From Branchinecta lynchi (lineage: Eukaryota; Arthropoda; Branchiopoda; Anostraca; Branchinectidae), in contig JAKZAP010000007.1 in NCBI GenBank assembly GCA_023053575.1, positions 18,811,464 to 18,875,463 of the forward strand: DNA of 64,000 nucleotides. The letters are read 5' to 3'. The position numbers and the translations under genes were made by a program. Every line of letters starts with the position of its first letter. Within the stretch, counting starts at the first letter, position 1. Shown here in pieces: positions 23,301 through 38,300 of this stretch. The notes under the pieces are model-generated. The model made no database searches and was not told where the DNA came from. It saw only the letters and a program-made list of their open reading frames with translations.

Positions 23301-26300
23301 ATACCGCTATATAAACTGCCGATGTTCGGTTTACCAGCTTCTCGCCACATAAGGTAAGTGGAACGGTATTCAGCGTGCACTAATTTTACTTCAGAATTCC
23401 ATCCCGGGACAGCTTTATACGCCCTATTTGACGCCACAGAACTGCAAGAGCCTTCCGCAGCAATAGAGAGTGACGACACAATTTGATCATATAGGCTATT
23501 TACCTGGACCCGATGACTTGCACTGCTGCAGTGAACATCCTGGCACTCAACTGCATCCTGGGGAATACTGATATCAGATAGTAACCTTTCTGATAGAGAG
23601 TGATATGCCTGCCTCACAGACATGTCACTCCACTTAGGGGCTGACCTCTTCTGTGGGGGTACCTCACAAACTTGCACGGTCTTCGAAACTCCTCCAGTTA
23701 CGTTTAGGACGAGCTCAACCGGATGGTGGTCAGAAGCTAGCACGTCATAGCGAACATGAATGCTACGAGTCTTTTCAGCCACCGCTGAAGTCATTAGGCA
23801 GTGATCCACCCATGACGTACTCTGGACTGAATTAAAGTATGTGTAGTTGTCGCTCGGTAACAAATCCATGTCATAAAGTTTTAGACCAGAGTCATGACAG
23901 AAGTCCTGCAGCTCACTTCCAAAATTGTTTGTCTGAGAAGCATTGAAATCACCAAGGGCGAGAACGTAGCTGCTCTCGAAAGTTTCACAACATTCCCATA
24001 TTAGTCCCAGATAGGCAGAGAACTCCTCAAAATTATCAGCGTTACACACTGGCATGTAAATGTTAATTATGAGGTATTTTTCTTCCCCGGCATTAAATGC
24101 AAGTGCTTGAATTCGGCTATCATCAAAGTCAACTATCTTGCAGTTAACACCAAACTTCTTTCTCCATAAAATAGCAGTTCCGCCGTGAGGGCGCCCCACA
24201 AGGATCGAGTCAGACGTATCGAAAGCATAAGTGCCGGCGGCATAAAACTCACTATGCAGTGCCGACAGAAAAGCAAGGTCCGATTTTGACAGCCATGTTT
24301 CTTGAAGAAGTATAACATCAGAATTATCGCACAAACTTCTTACGGCAGGTGAAGATGTCTTAATGTTCTTGCAATTGTAAGTAGTTATTCGTAGGGTCAT
24401 TATTGATTGGAGAGAGTTACAGGCGCCGGCTTGCGATTAGACCAGAAACGTCTGACAAGAATGCCGGCCGGCCATACATCGGGGTTCTCGATTAACTCCT
24501 TCGTGCTCACGTCTGCCACAACTTTGAAGGAGGCATACGCAGCATGTTTCGTCTTTAGCTGCGTTATTTCTGCATACACATTTTTCGAATGAAGATAGAC
24601 AGTAACATCGGTTGCGGTGACATTCGGTGTAAATCTCGTGGCAAAGAATTGAAGTTTGTGAGGTACCGAGTTGATCGAACTGGCATTCCCCTTTCCTACA
24701 ATGCCTTGAGCTTTGCGTTTCGCTGGACCGGCGATTTTTTCTTGTCCTTTATTTTTACGTCGATTGCCCCGCACTTGCTGCCAGCTACCGAGCGTTTCAA
24801 CCGCTTCAATCGTAGCATTATTTGAGCCGCTAGGCAGCGTCGGTAACGTCGCCGGCTGCTGATTCACCAAAAGCATAGATGGCGCATTTATCGTCGTACC
24901 GGTAGGGACAGTAGATGGCGCTGAAGATGCGACACTCGAGTACAAGGGTTGGGAGTGTGCAGTTCCACTATCTTGTGACTGGAATACATAGCTGGACACT
25001 TCCCTTGTCTCAACCTGACCAACTCGAGATTTCAAACTATCTACCTCTAGTTTTAACTTACGCATATCTAGAAGCAGAGCAGCTGCGTCAATGTGGTCTG
25101 GAAGGACGGGAGGGATCCGGGCTAGATCAGCGGCTACATAAGTAGGCAATTCGTCACGTTCAACTTCATGCAAGATGCCAAGAATATCATTAAGACATCG
25201 CAAATGACGGTCATCCCCTTTTCTCACAGTTTTGTATTCTCGAGTCACATTGTCACCATCGCAGTCTCCCAACAGAATAGTTTTCGCCTCAACAATCTCG
25301 TCAGCTGAGTAAAAATTCTTTACGAGATCTTTGAGTTTTTCGATAGGTAAAACGTCGAGTCGATTCACTGTGAAGCACAACATCTCACATTTCACCAGCG
25401 TAGCCCGCATTTTTTTCACAGAGATTTATTGCTAAATCTTGATCCGTGACAACGCTGCCGGATGATTTCTCCGGCCAGCAGTGGCGAAGACACAAAAAGC
25501 GACGTCGAACCGACGCTTCAAACAAAGAAAGCCGCAAAATACCTTGAAAATGTTCGGGAATTGTTTGCAAGCAGAAAGCACAATGTCCACAGATGCAAAT
25601 AAGCTACAGATTGCCAAGCACAGGCCTCATTATCATGACTATCGAAGGAATAATAAGTCACTCAAGTTCAAAACATTTTATGCTCAGCGTTGCCAGCCAT
25701 CAGTGAAAAAAAAAAAAAAACAAAAAAAAAACAACAAACATTGACAAACATGTTGATGTTATTACAGTTACGACCAAAAATCCAATGTTCGGCTTGCCCG
25801 TGAAGGAATTTTGAAAATAAATTGTGTTGCTCTAGCAACACTTTGGTTTTGTCCTCGTTTTTTTTTTTTTTTTTTTTTTTTTTCCTCTGACTCCGATTTC
25901 ATTTTATTCCTGGTAACTGAGAAGGGTCTAACCTGTGCGGTTTTTACGGAAAGTGTGGACCTTAGGCCGGATTGATGAATATGACATTACATTTTGGAAA
26001 GCTCCGTAGAACTCTTGCCTGGGGCCAATAAGGATGGTTTTTGCTTGTCCTCGAGCCAGAGCCTACGGTTTGCGAAGTGAAGTGGAGTTGTATAGCCTAT
26101 GTCAGAGAGGACTATCTGAAGTTGGGTAGCGAACCTTTCGTTTCATCAAAAGATGTTTCTGCTTTCGAGTGGAAAGCTCCGTTCTAGCACGCAAGCAGGC
26201 AGGCACCAGTTTCAAATTGAAGATGGACTAAAATCTATAAGTGTTAAATATATGCGGCAGTTACCCGGCCCCACAGCCAACATATCTTCTTTGAGTGATA

Positions 26301-29300
26301 AATAGAAAAATCTACAGAGACAAAAAAGTGGCTTTTTCCCACGGGTCCGAAAGTGCTGCCATCTATTGTTTCTGTCCATGTCTGCGACGATTTCAGCTGA
26401 GTTTATAATTTTTTTTTTTTTGCACTTTGGTTTGTGGTAGAGTAACGGTATCAGATGTGCCTCTTAAACTTTAAAAGTTCTCTCATTGCTAAAGAAACTA
26501 GACCTTATCCTTTGCTCCTTTCTAAGTCGTGACGTTAGAAAGTTGGCCTAAGGCAAAAAAGTCAACTTTTGAACTAAGACAGGTAGAATTTTTTTTTCGA
26601 CGGCAATCGATAGCCACTGATGAGCTGATCAAAGTATATGTCATCCATTTTTTGGTACAAAAATTCCTTCATGAGATACACAACATTGAAAATTTCAAAG
26701 GGGTTGACAACTTCATAGTAAGGTACATTGAAACCAAAAATAGGCGATACCAGTTATGATACATATAGGGGACTTTTAAGAAACAGTCGACTGTTAGCCC
26801 ATAATTATCTTCGGTAATGAGGGGTTTGCAGCTTTTGCTAGTTGGTATACCTGTTATTTGTTTCCGGTGTATTCGATGGTAAGAACAATTTGGTTCCCAA
26901 TGGTAAGATATGCAAGGGACTTGTAAGTAATAATCGGCTGTTATGCTATTATGCCGGTTAACTGTATATCACGGGAGAGGAACTTGTAAGTAGGAATCGG
27001 TTCACGAGGGGCTAGGAATTTTGGCAAATGGGTGCACATTGTATTCGATTTCTATAAATCTGACGGTAAGAAAGTTTGTGTCGATGGTCTATCAATGTAA
27101 CCGAGGATTAACTGTTTACACAACGGATACAAACGAAAATGTAAAGCAATGAGGTAGTTTCATAATAATTAATAGTGTCATCTATGGTATTTTAATCCTG
27201 AAAAGTTACGGATAGCTTGATGTCTACGATTGAAAAGGATAAAGTACAACTGACTGCAAAGTTAACTTAGTCCCTTCTTCCTATATTATTTTGTTGTTGT
27301 TTTTACAACGCTGAAGAATACCTTTTGATCATATGATTAATTTTTTTAGAACATCCCGTTTAAAAAGCTTATGCTATAATCCTCTTCAGCGATGAGGGGC
27401 TTGCAACTCTTGATAGCTGGTATATCCATTATTTGTTTCCGCTGAATTTGATGTCAATCACGGGAGTGGGACATGTAACTAAGAATCGGTTCACGAGGGG
27501 CTAGAAATTTTTAAAAATTGGTGCACATTGTATTCGATTTCTGTAAATATGACAGTAAGAAAGTTTGTATCGATGGTCTGTCGCTATAACCTAGGATTAA
27601 CTGTTTACGCAACGGGTACAAACGATACGGTAATGTAAAACAATAAGGTAATTTTGTAATAATTAATAGTGTCATCTATGGTATTTTAATCCTGAAAAGT
27701 TACGGATAGCTTCATAATATCAACTAGATTATATAAGATATTGTTCCAAGTTTTCATCCGTCACGATGTCTACGATTGAAAAGGATAAAGTTCAACTTCG
27801 ACGGTAATCGATAGCCGGTGATGAGCTGATCAAAGTATATGACATCCATTTTTATGGCACTTGAGCTTACTCAAGTGCCATATAGCGATTGTTATTTCTG
27901 TCCGTCAGTCGGTCTGTCGGTCTGTCGGTCCCGGTTTTGCTAGTTCGGGCACTTCCAGATAAGCTAGGACGATGAAACTTGGCAAGCATATCAGGAACTG
28001 GACCAGATTAAATTAGAAATTGTCGCTTCCTCGATCCGACCATCTGGAGGGGAGTGGAGGGAGGGGGAATCCGGAAAAAATAGGAAAAATTAGATATTTT
28101 TAGCTTACGAACGGGTGATCGGATCTTAATGAAACTTAATACATGGAAGGACTTCGTGTCTCAGACCCTCCATTTTAAATCCAGACCGGATCCGGTGACA
28201 CTGGGGGGAGTTAGAGGGGGAAACCGGAAATCTTGGAAAACACTTAGAGTGGAGGGATCCGAATGAAACTTGGTGGAAAGTACAAGCAAAAGTCCTAGAT
28301 ACGTGACTGATATAACCGGAACGGATCCGCTCACTTTGGGGGAGTTGGGGGGGGGGGGGAGAAGTCCGAATTTGTAGTGATCCCGCGAGTTCCGTGCTTC
28401 CTGATGTGCTGGGACGATGGAAATTGACAGGCATGTCTGGGACCCGACTAGCTTAAATAGGAAATCATCAATTCCCCGATTCGACCATCTGGGGGGGGGG
28501 GAGTGGAGGGAGGGTGAAGCCAAAATTTGAGGTATTTTTAGCTTGCGAACGGGTGATCGGATCTTGATGAAAATTGATATTTAGGATGACCTCGTGTCTC
28601 AGACACCTCACTTTAAATCCGGACCGGATCCGATGACACTGGGGGGAGTTGGAGGAGGGAACCGGAAATTTTGAGAAACGCTTAAAGTGGAGGGATCGGG
28701 ATGAAACTTGGTGGGAAAAACAAGCACAGGTCCTAGACACGTCATTGACATAACCGGACCGGATCAGGGCACTGTGGGGGAGTTGGGATGGGGGTCCGGA
28801 TTTCTAGCGATCTCGCGAGTTCGGCATACTTCCTGGTGTCCTAGGGCGATGAAACTTGGCAGGTATGTCAAGGATCCGAACAGATTGACTTGAGAACAGC
28901 CGTTTCCCCGACCCGACCATCGTGGGGGGAGTGGGTGGATGGGGAGTCCGGAATCTAGTGGCGTGCATAACTTTTGAACGGGTGATCGGATCTTGATGAA
29001 AATTGATATTTAGGATGACCTTGTGTCTCAGACACCTCACTTTAAATCCGGGCCGGATCCGATGACACTGGGGGGAGTTGGAGGAGGTAACCGGAAATTT
29101 TGAGAAACGTTTAAAGTGGAGGGATCGGGATGAAACTTGGTGGGAAAAACAAGCACAGGTCCTAGACACGTCATTGACATAACCGGACCGGATCCGATGA
29201 CACTGGGAGGAGTTGGAGGAGGGAACCGGAAATTTTGAGAAACGCTTAAAGTGGAGGGATCGGGATGAAACTTGGTGGGAAAAACAAGCACAGGTCCTCG

Positions 29301-32300
29301 ACACGTCACTGACATAACCGGACCGGATCAGGGCACTGTGGGGGAGTTGGGATGGGGGTCCGGATTTCTAGCGATCCCGCGAGTTCGGCATATTTCCTGA
29401 TGTCCTAGGGCGATGAAACTTGGCAGGTATGTCAGGGATCCGAACAGATTGACTTGAGAACAGCCGTTTCCCCGACCCGACCATCATGGGGGGAGTCGGT
29501 GGATGGGGAGTCCGGAATCTAGTGGCGTGCATAACTTTTGAACGGGTGATCGGATTTGAATGAAACTTGTCTGGTGAGCTATCGCCTCGGACGTTCAGTG
29601 TCACGTCCGAGTCGGGTCCGATACCTGTGGGGATGGGGGGGGGGGGCCGGAAAACTCAAGAACCTCTAAAAGTAGAGGGATTGGGACGAAACTTAATGGA
29701 TGGAACAAGCATTAGGCCTAGATGAAATTGACGGAGCCAGATGGTTTCGGGGCTCTGTGGGGGGAGTTGGAGGGGGTTTCCTGGAATTCCGGTAGTCGTG
29801 AGTTAGAATAGTTCCAGATGTAAAACGACAACGAAACTTTGCAGGCATATTAGCGACCCGAATTATCTTGACTTAAAAACCTGACACAACATACCCCCGG
29901 AAACTTCCGTTCCTAGATCCGAGCATTTTTGGGGGAGCAAGAGAAGAGAAATATGGACTTCTATAAATTGCGAACGAGTGGTCTGATTCGAGTGAAACTT
30001 CATGGGTGATACGAATCGATGGCCTCGACATGTAAAACATGCGTTCGAACCATATGCGACCACGATTAGGGGAATTGGGGGTGGGGGGACTTTTGACATG
30101 CACAAAAACCAAACGGATGGACCGAATGAGATGCAATTCGACAGTGCCGAGTTTATGCGGCCTAGATTTGTTATTTGGCGTCTGGGCCGGATTCGGCCAA
30201 GGTAGGGGGGGGGGGGGGTACTGGAAACTTGCAGATAGTCTATGCTCCAATTTCAGTCAAACTTGATGAGGGAATTAAGAGATTGGGCCCGAACCGGCTC
30301 CGACAACGTTGGTGGGAAGGGGGGGGGGGTACCGGAACTTTCCAAAAATGCTCAGATTCGAGTGAAACTTGGTAGATGGTATAAACGAAGATGCTTTAGG
30401 TGGTCGATTTTTTTTTATTCCGAACCAGATTCGGCCACGGTAGGTGGAAATAGAGTGAGTACCGGAAATCGTGTAGCACGTCTAGGGATCAAACAAATGG
30501 ATTTATTGGGATGAAAGTTTGAACAGTCATGTGCATTTGCAATCGAGACGATGCCGGAACTGCTCAGAAATGAGTGAAACTAAATATCCTATTTCTATTT
30601 CCGAACCGTCTTTTTGGATGGCGGGTGTATTTTGTGACGTTTTCATCTACTTTCCTGTACAGCCTACTCGTACAAGTGCCATATGAGCTCGTAGCTCTTG
30701 TTTGGTAAAAAAACACACTGAAACCAAAAATAGGCGATACCAGTTGTGAGACATTTAGGAGACTTGTACGCGACAGGCGACTGTTAGCTCATAATCATCT
30801 TCGGCAATGAGGGGTTTGCAGCTCTCGCTAGTTGGCGTACCTGTCATTTGATGAACAATTTGGTTCCCAAATGTAAAACATGCAAGGGACTTGTAAGTAA
30901 TAATCGGCTGTTATGCTACACAAATCTTCAGTGATGAGGGGTTTGCAACTTTTGCTAGTCGGTGTACCCATTATTTTTATCCGGTGAACTTGATGTCTAT
31001 CACGGGAAAGGGACTTGTCAGTAGAATCGGTGCACGAGGGGCTAGAAATTTGTGCAAATTGTTGCACATTGTATTCGATTTATATAAATCTGACGGTAAG
31101 AAAGTTTGTATTGTTGGTCTATCGCTGTAACCTAGGATTTACTGTTAACGCAACGGGTACAAACGATACTGTAATGTAAAACAAGGTAGTTTCGTAATAA
31201 TTAATAGTGTCATCTATTGTATTTTAATCCTAAAAAGTTACGGATAGCTTTATAATACCAACTAGATTATATAGGATATTATTCCAAGTTTTCATCCGTC
31301 ACGATGTCTACGATTGAAAAGGATAAAGTTCAACTGACTGCAAAGTCAATTTAGTCCCTTTTTACGATATGCTTTTGTTGTGGTCAGGGCAATCGATAGC
31401 CCTTGAAGAGCTGATCAAAATATATGCCATCCATTTTTTTGAACAAAAATCCTTCATGAGATAAACCAGTTTGAAAGTTTGAAGGGGTTGACAACTTCAG
31501 GAGTAAGGTACACACTGAAACCAAAAATAGGCGATACCAGTTGTGAGACATGTAAGGGACTTGTAAGCAACAGTCGACTGTAAGCAACAGTCAACTGTTA
31601 GCTCATAATCATCTTCGGCAACGAGGAGTTTGCAGCTTTTGCTAGTTGGTATACCTGTTATTTGTCTCAGGTGTATTCGATGGTAAGAACAATTTTGTTC
31701 CCAATTGTAAGACATGCATGGGACTTGTAAGTAATAATCGGCTTTTATGCTATAATCATCTTCAGCGATGAGGGGTTTGCAACTTTTGATAGCTGGTGTA
31801 TCCATTATTTGTTTCCGGTGAATTTGATGTCAATCACGGGAGACGGACTTGTAAGTAAGATCGGTTCACGAGGGGCTAGAAATTTTTGAAAATTGGTGCA
31901 CATTGTATTCGATTTCTGTAAATATGACAGTAAGAAAGTTTGGATCGATGGTCTATCGCTATAACCTAGGATTAACTGTTTACGCAACGGGTACAAACGA
32001 TACGGTAATGTAAAACAATAAGGTAGTTTTGTAATAATTAATAGCGTCATCTATGGTATTTTAATCCTGAAACGTTACGGATAGCCTTCTTCCGATATTG
32101 TTTTGTTGTTGGTTTTACAAGGCTAAAGAACAGCTTTTGATTATGTGATTATTCTTTTTAGAACATACCGTTTTAAAAGCTTCGATAAGTTGACAATTTC
32201 AGCATTTAACCGACAGCGAAGAAACAAAACCAAAGTGTTGCTCTCGCAACACTTTAGCCGGCGAAGCCGGACAAAGGTTGCCGCAACACTTCACGTTGCC

Positions 32301-35300
32301 CGGGCAACGTAGGTCTAGTTGAAATTAAAATTGAAATTGAATTGAACAGTCCTGTCAGCCAAATGCCGTTTTATTTAACTGCCTTGTCCGCTCAATACCG
32401 TTTTGTTTGTCCTGTCAGCTGACAGTTGTCAGTGCCCTGTCAGACAGGACGCCGTGAATGATGACATGCTCTCGGAGCAAGTTTTGGTTCTGTCTCGGGT
32501 AGATTTCTCGACTGCGTTTTATTTGCGATGCTTGTCCGTTGAGTCATTCACCTGACATGGCTAATAAAACGGGTTTAAACTGTGACAAGGCAGTGACAAG
32601 AAGACAGGGCCAGTATTGTTCCAGTATTCAAAACTATTTGAATACTGTAAAACTAGGTTCTGCTTTGAACAAATTATCCACGGCTTTGGCTGTTTTAAGC
32701 CTTTTCCCGGGCCCAATGACTTTTAGAAAAACTCGGCAAAATTCAGATAACCGGTTTTACGCATCAGTAGCATGTTACGCGAACACTATTCGGGAGCATA
32801 ATGAGCAAGGATAATAGTGGATCCTAGAAAATGTAAAGATTAGAGAGATATCGTTATCGGGTATAGAATGTAACATATGAAGTTTGTGTCTGTGGGTTGG
32901 AGAATTAACGAATGCAGTTACGGAAGTAGGTTACATTGGGATAGGTACTTCGGGTCCTTTAAAAAAGCTTTAAAAATAAATGAAAAGACGGAAGAGTTGA
33001 AACTTACCCGAAAGCGGAGTCACTTACCATGCGTACTCTAATTCTGTCAAGAAAAGCCGGTTGAAACGAAAGTCGAAGAGGTAAGTGTGTCATAGAGCGT
33101 GTTCCACCCTCCTAACAATAGTTACTATTTCCGTTCCATCGTCAAGAAAAGTTACTAAGCTGACCGTTCCAACCTTTTCGGAATAGTAACTAATAGTTAC
33201 TATTTGCTTACCATGCTCGGGATCGTAGTAAGCATAGTAACTACGCATCTCTGTAACGTGATTTATGGGATTCGCCCGTGGCGTGAGATCCTGCTGGTAA
33301 ATAGAAAAATCGTTCCAGCCTTGACGGCAAAAAGCCAGAATTCGTGACGTCATGCGTAGTAACTACCTTATTATGAATGGATCCCGAAGGATTTGGTACG
33401 CGATTGAGAGGGATGCCGTCGGCTGCGTGTCTACATGTCTACTATAGCTGGCGATCGAGTGATAGCATAAACGTGTTTTCCGTGGTATATTTGTGTCCCC
33501 ACACATTTTCGAATGTTGGTTACGGAAGCAGAAGTCTGTGCGGCACACTTCACCAATAAGTTGAAAGTCGCGCAAACGACATTTTGTCTGGGTTTTGTTG
33601 TAGCCTACTTTCAGATGCCTGAAAATAAGTATAAAATCCAAGAAAGAAGACACCAGGCTCACGCCCTTACAATTTTGTACCAGAAGCATCTTCATATTTT
33701 TTGCCTATCTACGCTGTCAGAAGTTAGATAGCGGATAACCCAAACATGCAAACATAACAGATACCACCTCGGATGTTAGCTGTTATGATTTTGCAAAAGT
33801 TACGCGTTGAACGTTATACGAAGGTCCGAAAAACCGCCGGAAGACTTTCCTATTTATTTCGGGGATACTTTTTCGAATGATATACCATACATGTGTTTTT
33901 CCGCGTCAAAACAGGGATCCTGTCTCAGAACAGGGATTCTGACTTAAGGGAGAAGAAAATCAAAACAATAGGGATCCTGACTTTCTGGTTTTACGGCACG
34001 AATGGTCAAGATGCAGATGCTTTTTCGGCTCTTCCTGGCAATGCTTGCTATAAATAACGTTTGCAAAACATAACAGATAACGTCCCAAGTGTCGTCTGTT
34101 GAAACTGCGCACTGTATGTTTATGTGTTTTATTTACTTTCTTCATTTACTCCGCTTTCTGAAAACGGCGGGTTTTAAATAAATTAATTACTTACTTACTT
34201 ACTCCTGGTAGTGTACTAAATGCAGCCCATTTCATTACCAACAATTTCATTACAAACAATTTAGCTCAATTTATTATTTTACGGGGACAGGTAGTGAGCC
34301 CATCGCCCGACCCGCCTACTTTCACAACCGGGCTTCGGACCAGCTATGGCGGAGTAAATCTTGAGCTTGTTACCTTTCTTCTAGATGAAGAGGAGCATCC
34401 AGGCTGATCTGTCAAGCCCAGCTGCGGAACCCATCAAGTTTTCCGGCGAACTTCACGCCGGCCAGGCTAAATCCACAATTTTGGCAAAGATCCAAAAGGG
34501 TCAGAACGCCTATGACGTTACGGTAAGCTTCGTCTGACATAAGGTGCATTTTTGCTGATACCATTGTATCTCATACCACTGTCATACTTGCTTGTATTTT
34601 ATCGTTTTTGCAGTTACCATGGGATCTGATATTACGGTTGCTTTTCAAAAACAGCAATTGCCGAATTCGCTTTTTTAAGTCACCTACGAGGATACTTATA
34701 GAATAAACAAATATTTTGAACAAAAACTTACTAAAGAGTTGACCTAGTGACAAGTGTATATTAACCCATCTCAAATGTAAGTAGATACGAAATAACTGTG
34801 CTTTAGATATTGACCTATGAACTTTTATTTTTTTGCCATACATTCTTAATTGTTAATATATCTATTCCTCCGAAAATCAGCAACGGAATCGCAAGCGCAG
34901 AACCGTTGCGTCTTTATTCATTTATGTCATTTATGACCTTCGTTTCTATTTCCAAGACTGAAGATCACAAATACTTTGGCAGAGAAGTTCCTGCCTTCGA
35001 AAGACTGATTGCATCAAACCAGTAGCCATTATCATGCTCGCCCGCTACAAGAACGGCATGATCATTATGTTCCCTCATTATCCTCCCCCTCAAAAGAAAT
35101 GCCTAATTCACTCACATCACATCTGCCAACCTGCTTTCCCACCAGTTTGAAAAATGGCTAGGCACTTGTGTCGGTGATGATGAAACTGAGATGACCTTTT
35201 GAGATACCACGGTCAGTAACTATGGTCGGGATTGGCCAGATACTATAGGCGTCTTTCCGTGCTCCGACAAACAGGTTTGGGTCGATTGTGTCTCGAAAAG

Positions 35301-38300
35301 AGTGTTTCCGCGGCCTTATTGTGTGGCACACAAGTGTGTTTCCGCGACTAATAAGATTTTCTTGGCTCGTTTTGTGGCTTAAATTTGACAAACAACTGCC
35401 GAGGTGATTGTCGATTTTGTGGCTCGATTTTGGCGGGACATTCAAACTCCGCAGCAAAATAACGTCAAAAGCTTTCTCAAGCATGTAGACATACAACTGA
35501 AGATCCTTTTTACACGGAAAGGTAAGGACGAAAGCCTAGAGTTCTATATATTGAGATTTAACATGACTTTTATTTATATATTCAGACATTTTAGTTACCG
35601 CCAATAGACAAAACGGGGTTTCCGCGAGTTTCATCTTGTGGCTCGACCGTGTGGCATACCAGCGTGTTTCCGCCGCAAACACTCAGAAGTGTGTAGCCGA
35701 CAATTGTGTCAACGGAAAAACGCCTTATGTAAATGCAAGAAACCGAGACCGTTTTTTTGTGGCACTTGCCTTCCGGCTAAGTGCCATATACCGATCACTG
35801 TTTTATCGGTACCTTTTTTTTTATCTGGTACATTTTCATCGGACTTTAGTCCGGTGTTTGCGAGTTATGGTACTTCCAGATGTTCTAGGACGATGAAACA
35901 TGGCAGGCATATTAGGGACCCGACCAAACTAACTTGGAAATAGTCACTTGCTCAATCCGACCATCGTGGGGGGAGGGACGGGAGCCGGAATCCGGAATTT
36001 ACTGACATGCATAACTTTCGAACGGGTGATCGGATCTTAATGAAACGTGATATTTGGAAAGACGTCATGTCTCAGATATCCCATTTCAAGTGCAGACCGA
36101 ATCCGATTAATGTGGGGGGGGGGGGGGAGTAGGAGAGATGAGTCCGAAATCATGTGACACGCTTAGAGTGGAGTGATCGGGACGAAACTTGGTGGGAGGA
36201 ACAAGCACAAGCCCTAGGTAGATCATTGATAGAACCGGACCGGATTTGTGTACTGGGGGGGGGGAGGGAGTTGGAGTGAGTTTCCGGAATTCCGGTGATA
36301 CAGAGTTAAGTTACTTCCAGGTGGGTTAGGACAATGAAATTTGGCAAGCAGTCAGGGATCCGACCAGATTAACCTGGAAATAGTCAACTTCCCGATCCGA
36401 CCATCGTGGGGGAGTGGAGGGAGGGGGAATCCGGAATCTTGAGGAATGTATAACATTGGAACGGGTGATCGGATATTAACGAAACTTGATATTTGGAAAG
36501 ACCTCGTGTCTCGGATGACCCATTTAAAGTCAGGACCGGATCCGATGAAAGTGGGGGGGAGGGGGGGGGGGAATTTTGTGACAGGCTTAGATTGGAGCGA
36601 TTGGGATGAAACTTGGTGGGAAGGACAAGCACAAGAATTAGATACATCAGTGACTGAACCGGATCGGATTTGGGCACTGTGGGGGGAGTTCGGAATTCCG
36701 GCTATCGCGAGTTAAGGTATTTCCAGATGTGCTAGGACGATGAAACTTGACTTGAACATTAGAGACTTCACATGATTGGCTTAGAAATAGTCAGTTCACC
36801 GACCCGACCATCGTGGGGGACTGGAGGGAGGGGGAATCTGGAATCTTGAGGTATGGATAACTGAACGAGTGGTTGGATCTTAAAGCACAATGGACACTTC
36901 TAATGCTTTACTTTGTATTAAATGCTTCACAAATAAACATTTCCGACTTTCTTTAGAAAGCGCTACCAAAATCGGCCGTTTTCTTGTTATCCCTTGTCTT
37001 TACCTCTCTGGCATTTCGGCGATCCAAATCTTAGCAGCTGGGATATCGTGGCAGGAAATTCAAAAACTCCCAGCAATGCTTGATAGGAAAGGATAAATTT
37101 GAGATGTCACCAAAGTCAAGCCGTAGATGCAGTTTACTTGATTGTTCTAGTGTTTCATCAGAAGTTCCATGGCTTAAAGTGCCTATACAAAGTTTTTCTT
37201 TGTGGAATAGTGTTCTGAAGCTTGATTAACTTGCTTTATAAAATGTATCAGAATATGCAATAAGCTTATAAAAAATAACATAGCTACAAAAATCATTCAA
37301 AACAAATAACCTAATCAAATCTGAATTATACAAGCTGATTTATGCATAAAATAAAGATCTACTAAGTACTATAAGAAACATCACTTTTATCTATGTCCAA
37401 GCTAGTAAATTGTGCATGTACTGGCCCAAAAAATTACGCTTTGAAATATCACAGAGAGGAAACTGTTGAAAAAGCTGCTGATCTAGGGCATAATCATTGG
37501 TCCTAGATTGTTACAGAGTGGGATTGGGGTAGTTTGATATGCCCAGTGAACTTTAACGAAACTTGATATTTGGAAAGACCTCGTGTCTCGGATGTCCCGT
37601 TTTAAGTCCGGACCGGATCCGATGAATGTGGGGGGGGGGGGGGAATCTTGTGACACACTTAAAGTGGAGCGATTGGGATGAAACTTGGCGGAAAGAACAA
37701 GGACAAAAACTAGATACTTCAGTGACAAAACCGGACCGGATTCGGGCACTGTGAGGGGAATTGATGGGTCTGGAATTTCGGTGATCGCGAAGTAATGTAC
37801 TTCCAGATGTGCTAGGGCGATGAAACTTGGCTTGAACATTAGAAACTTGACAAGATGGCTTAGAAATTGTCACTTCTCAGATCCGACCATCCTTTAAAGC
37901 ACTAATCCTAACCTTAAAGTACTAATCCTAACCACAAAGTACATAAAGTGCTTTCAAGCAAAGTATACATTTTAACTCAAGGGTGTTGCTCAAAAACTAT
38001 TTTTTAGCACCCTTAAAAGTGCGTTTCTTAACCGAAAAGTCAGAAAAATACTTTAACCAAACGATACGTAGCCGATTCATGATCCCAAGGGCCCATGATA
38101 ATTTTTGCCTCAAGGATTTTGCTTACAACTGAATTTCTTAAAATACGAACAAATATTTCGAGCAAAATATACATTTTCCAATGAGCTTATCATTATTTGT
38201 GTTTTAGAACTGTTCATTACAAATGAATCTCTAGCGACCTTAAAGTGTGCATCATCACGACCAAATGCACAAATAAAATAGTTTTTACGAACAATACATT

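Larger units (their letters stand above)
21484..25419 (-). mobile_element. Non-LTR retrotransposon (LINE), two ORFs, tetranucleotide tail
   Basis: On the minus strand: ORF1 (25419-24400), ORF2 (24400-21588), a short 3' UTR and a tail of about five TTGA units (21484-21506). Layout, apurinic-type endonuclease and short-repeat tail suit the CR1/L2/Jockey group; the exact clade is not determined. ORF2 is frameshifted, so this copy is dead. The 5' end is unresolved and may extend past 25419. Confidence 0.88.
20459..34384 (+). other. Intron 10, 13.9 kb
   Basis: The largest intron. In order: AT-rich sequence, family G (21195-21400), a minus-strand LINE (21484-25419), family D (25824-32252) with family C nested inside (27852-30702), family E (32641-32962), family B (33096-33366) and a LINE 3' end (34108-34204). 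I see no host exon in it. Confidence 0.8.

Noticed and set aside
28804..29304. A 166-residue protein on the minus strand
   Set aside because: Pro/Ser-rich and itself repeated; it is the antisense translation of family C tandem units.
35636..35943. A Cys-rich zinc-finger-like peptide around 35640-35760
   Set aside because: Overlapping frames look equally good, there is no recognisable spacing of metal ligands, and the sequence runs into family C.
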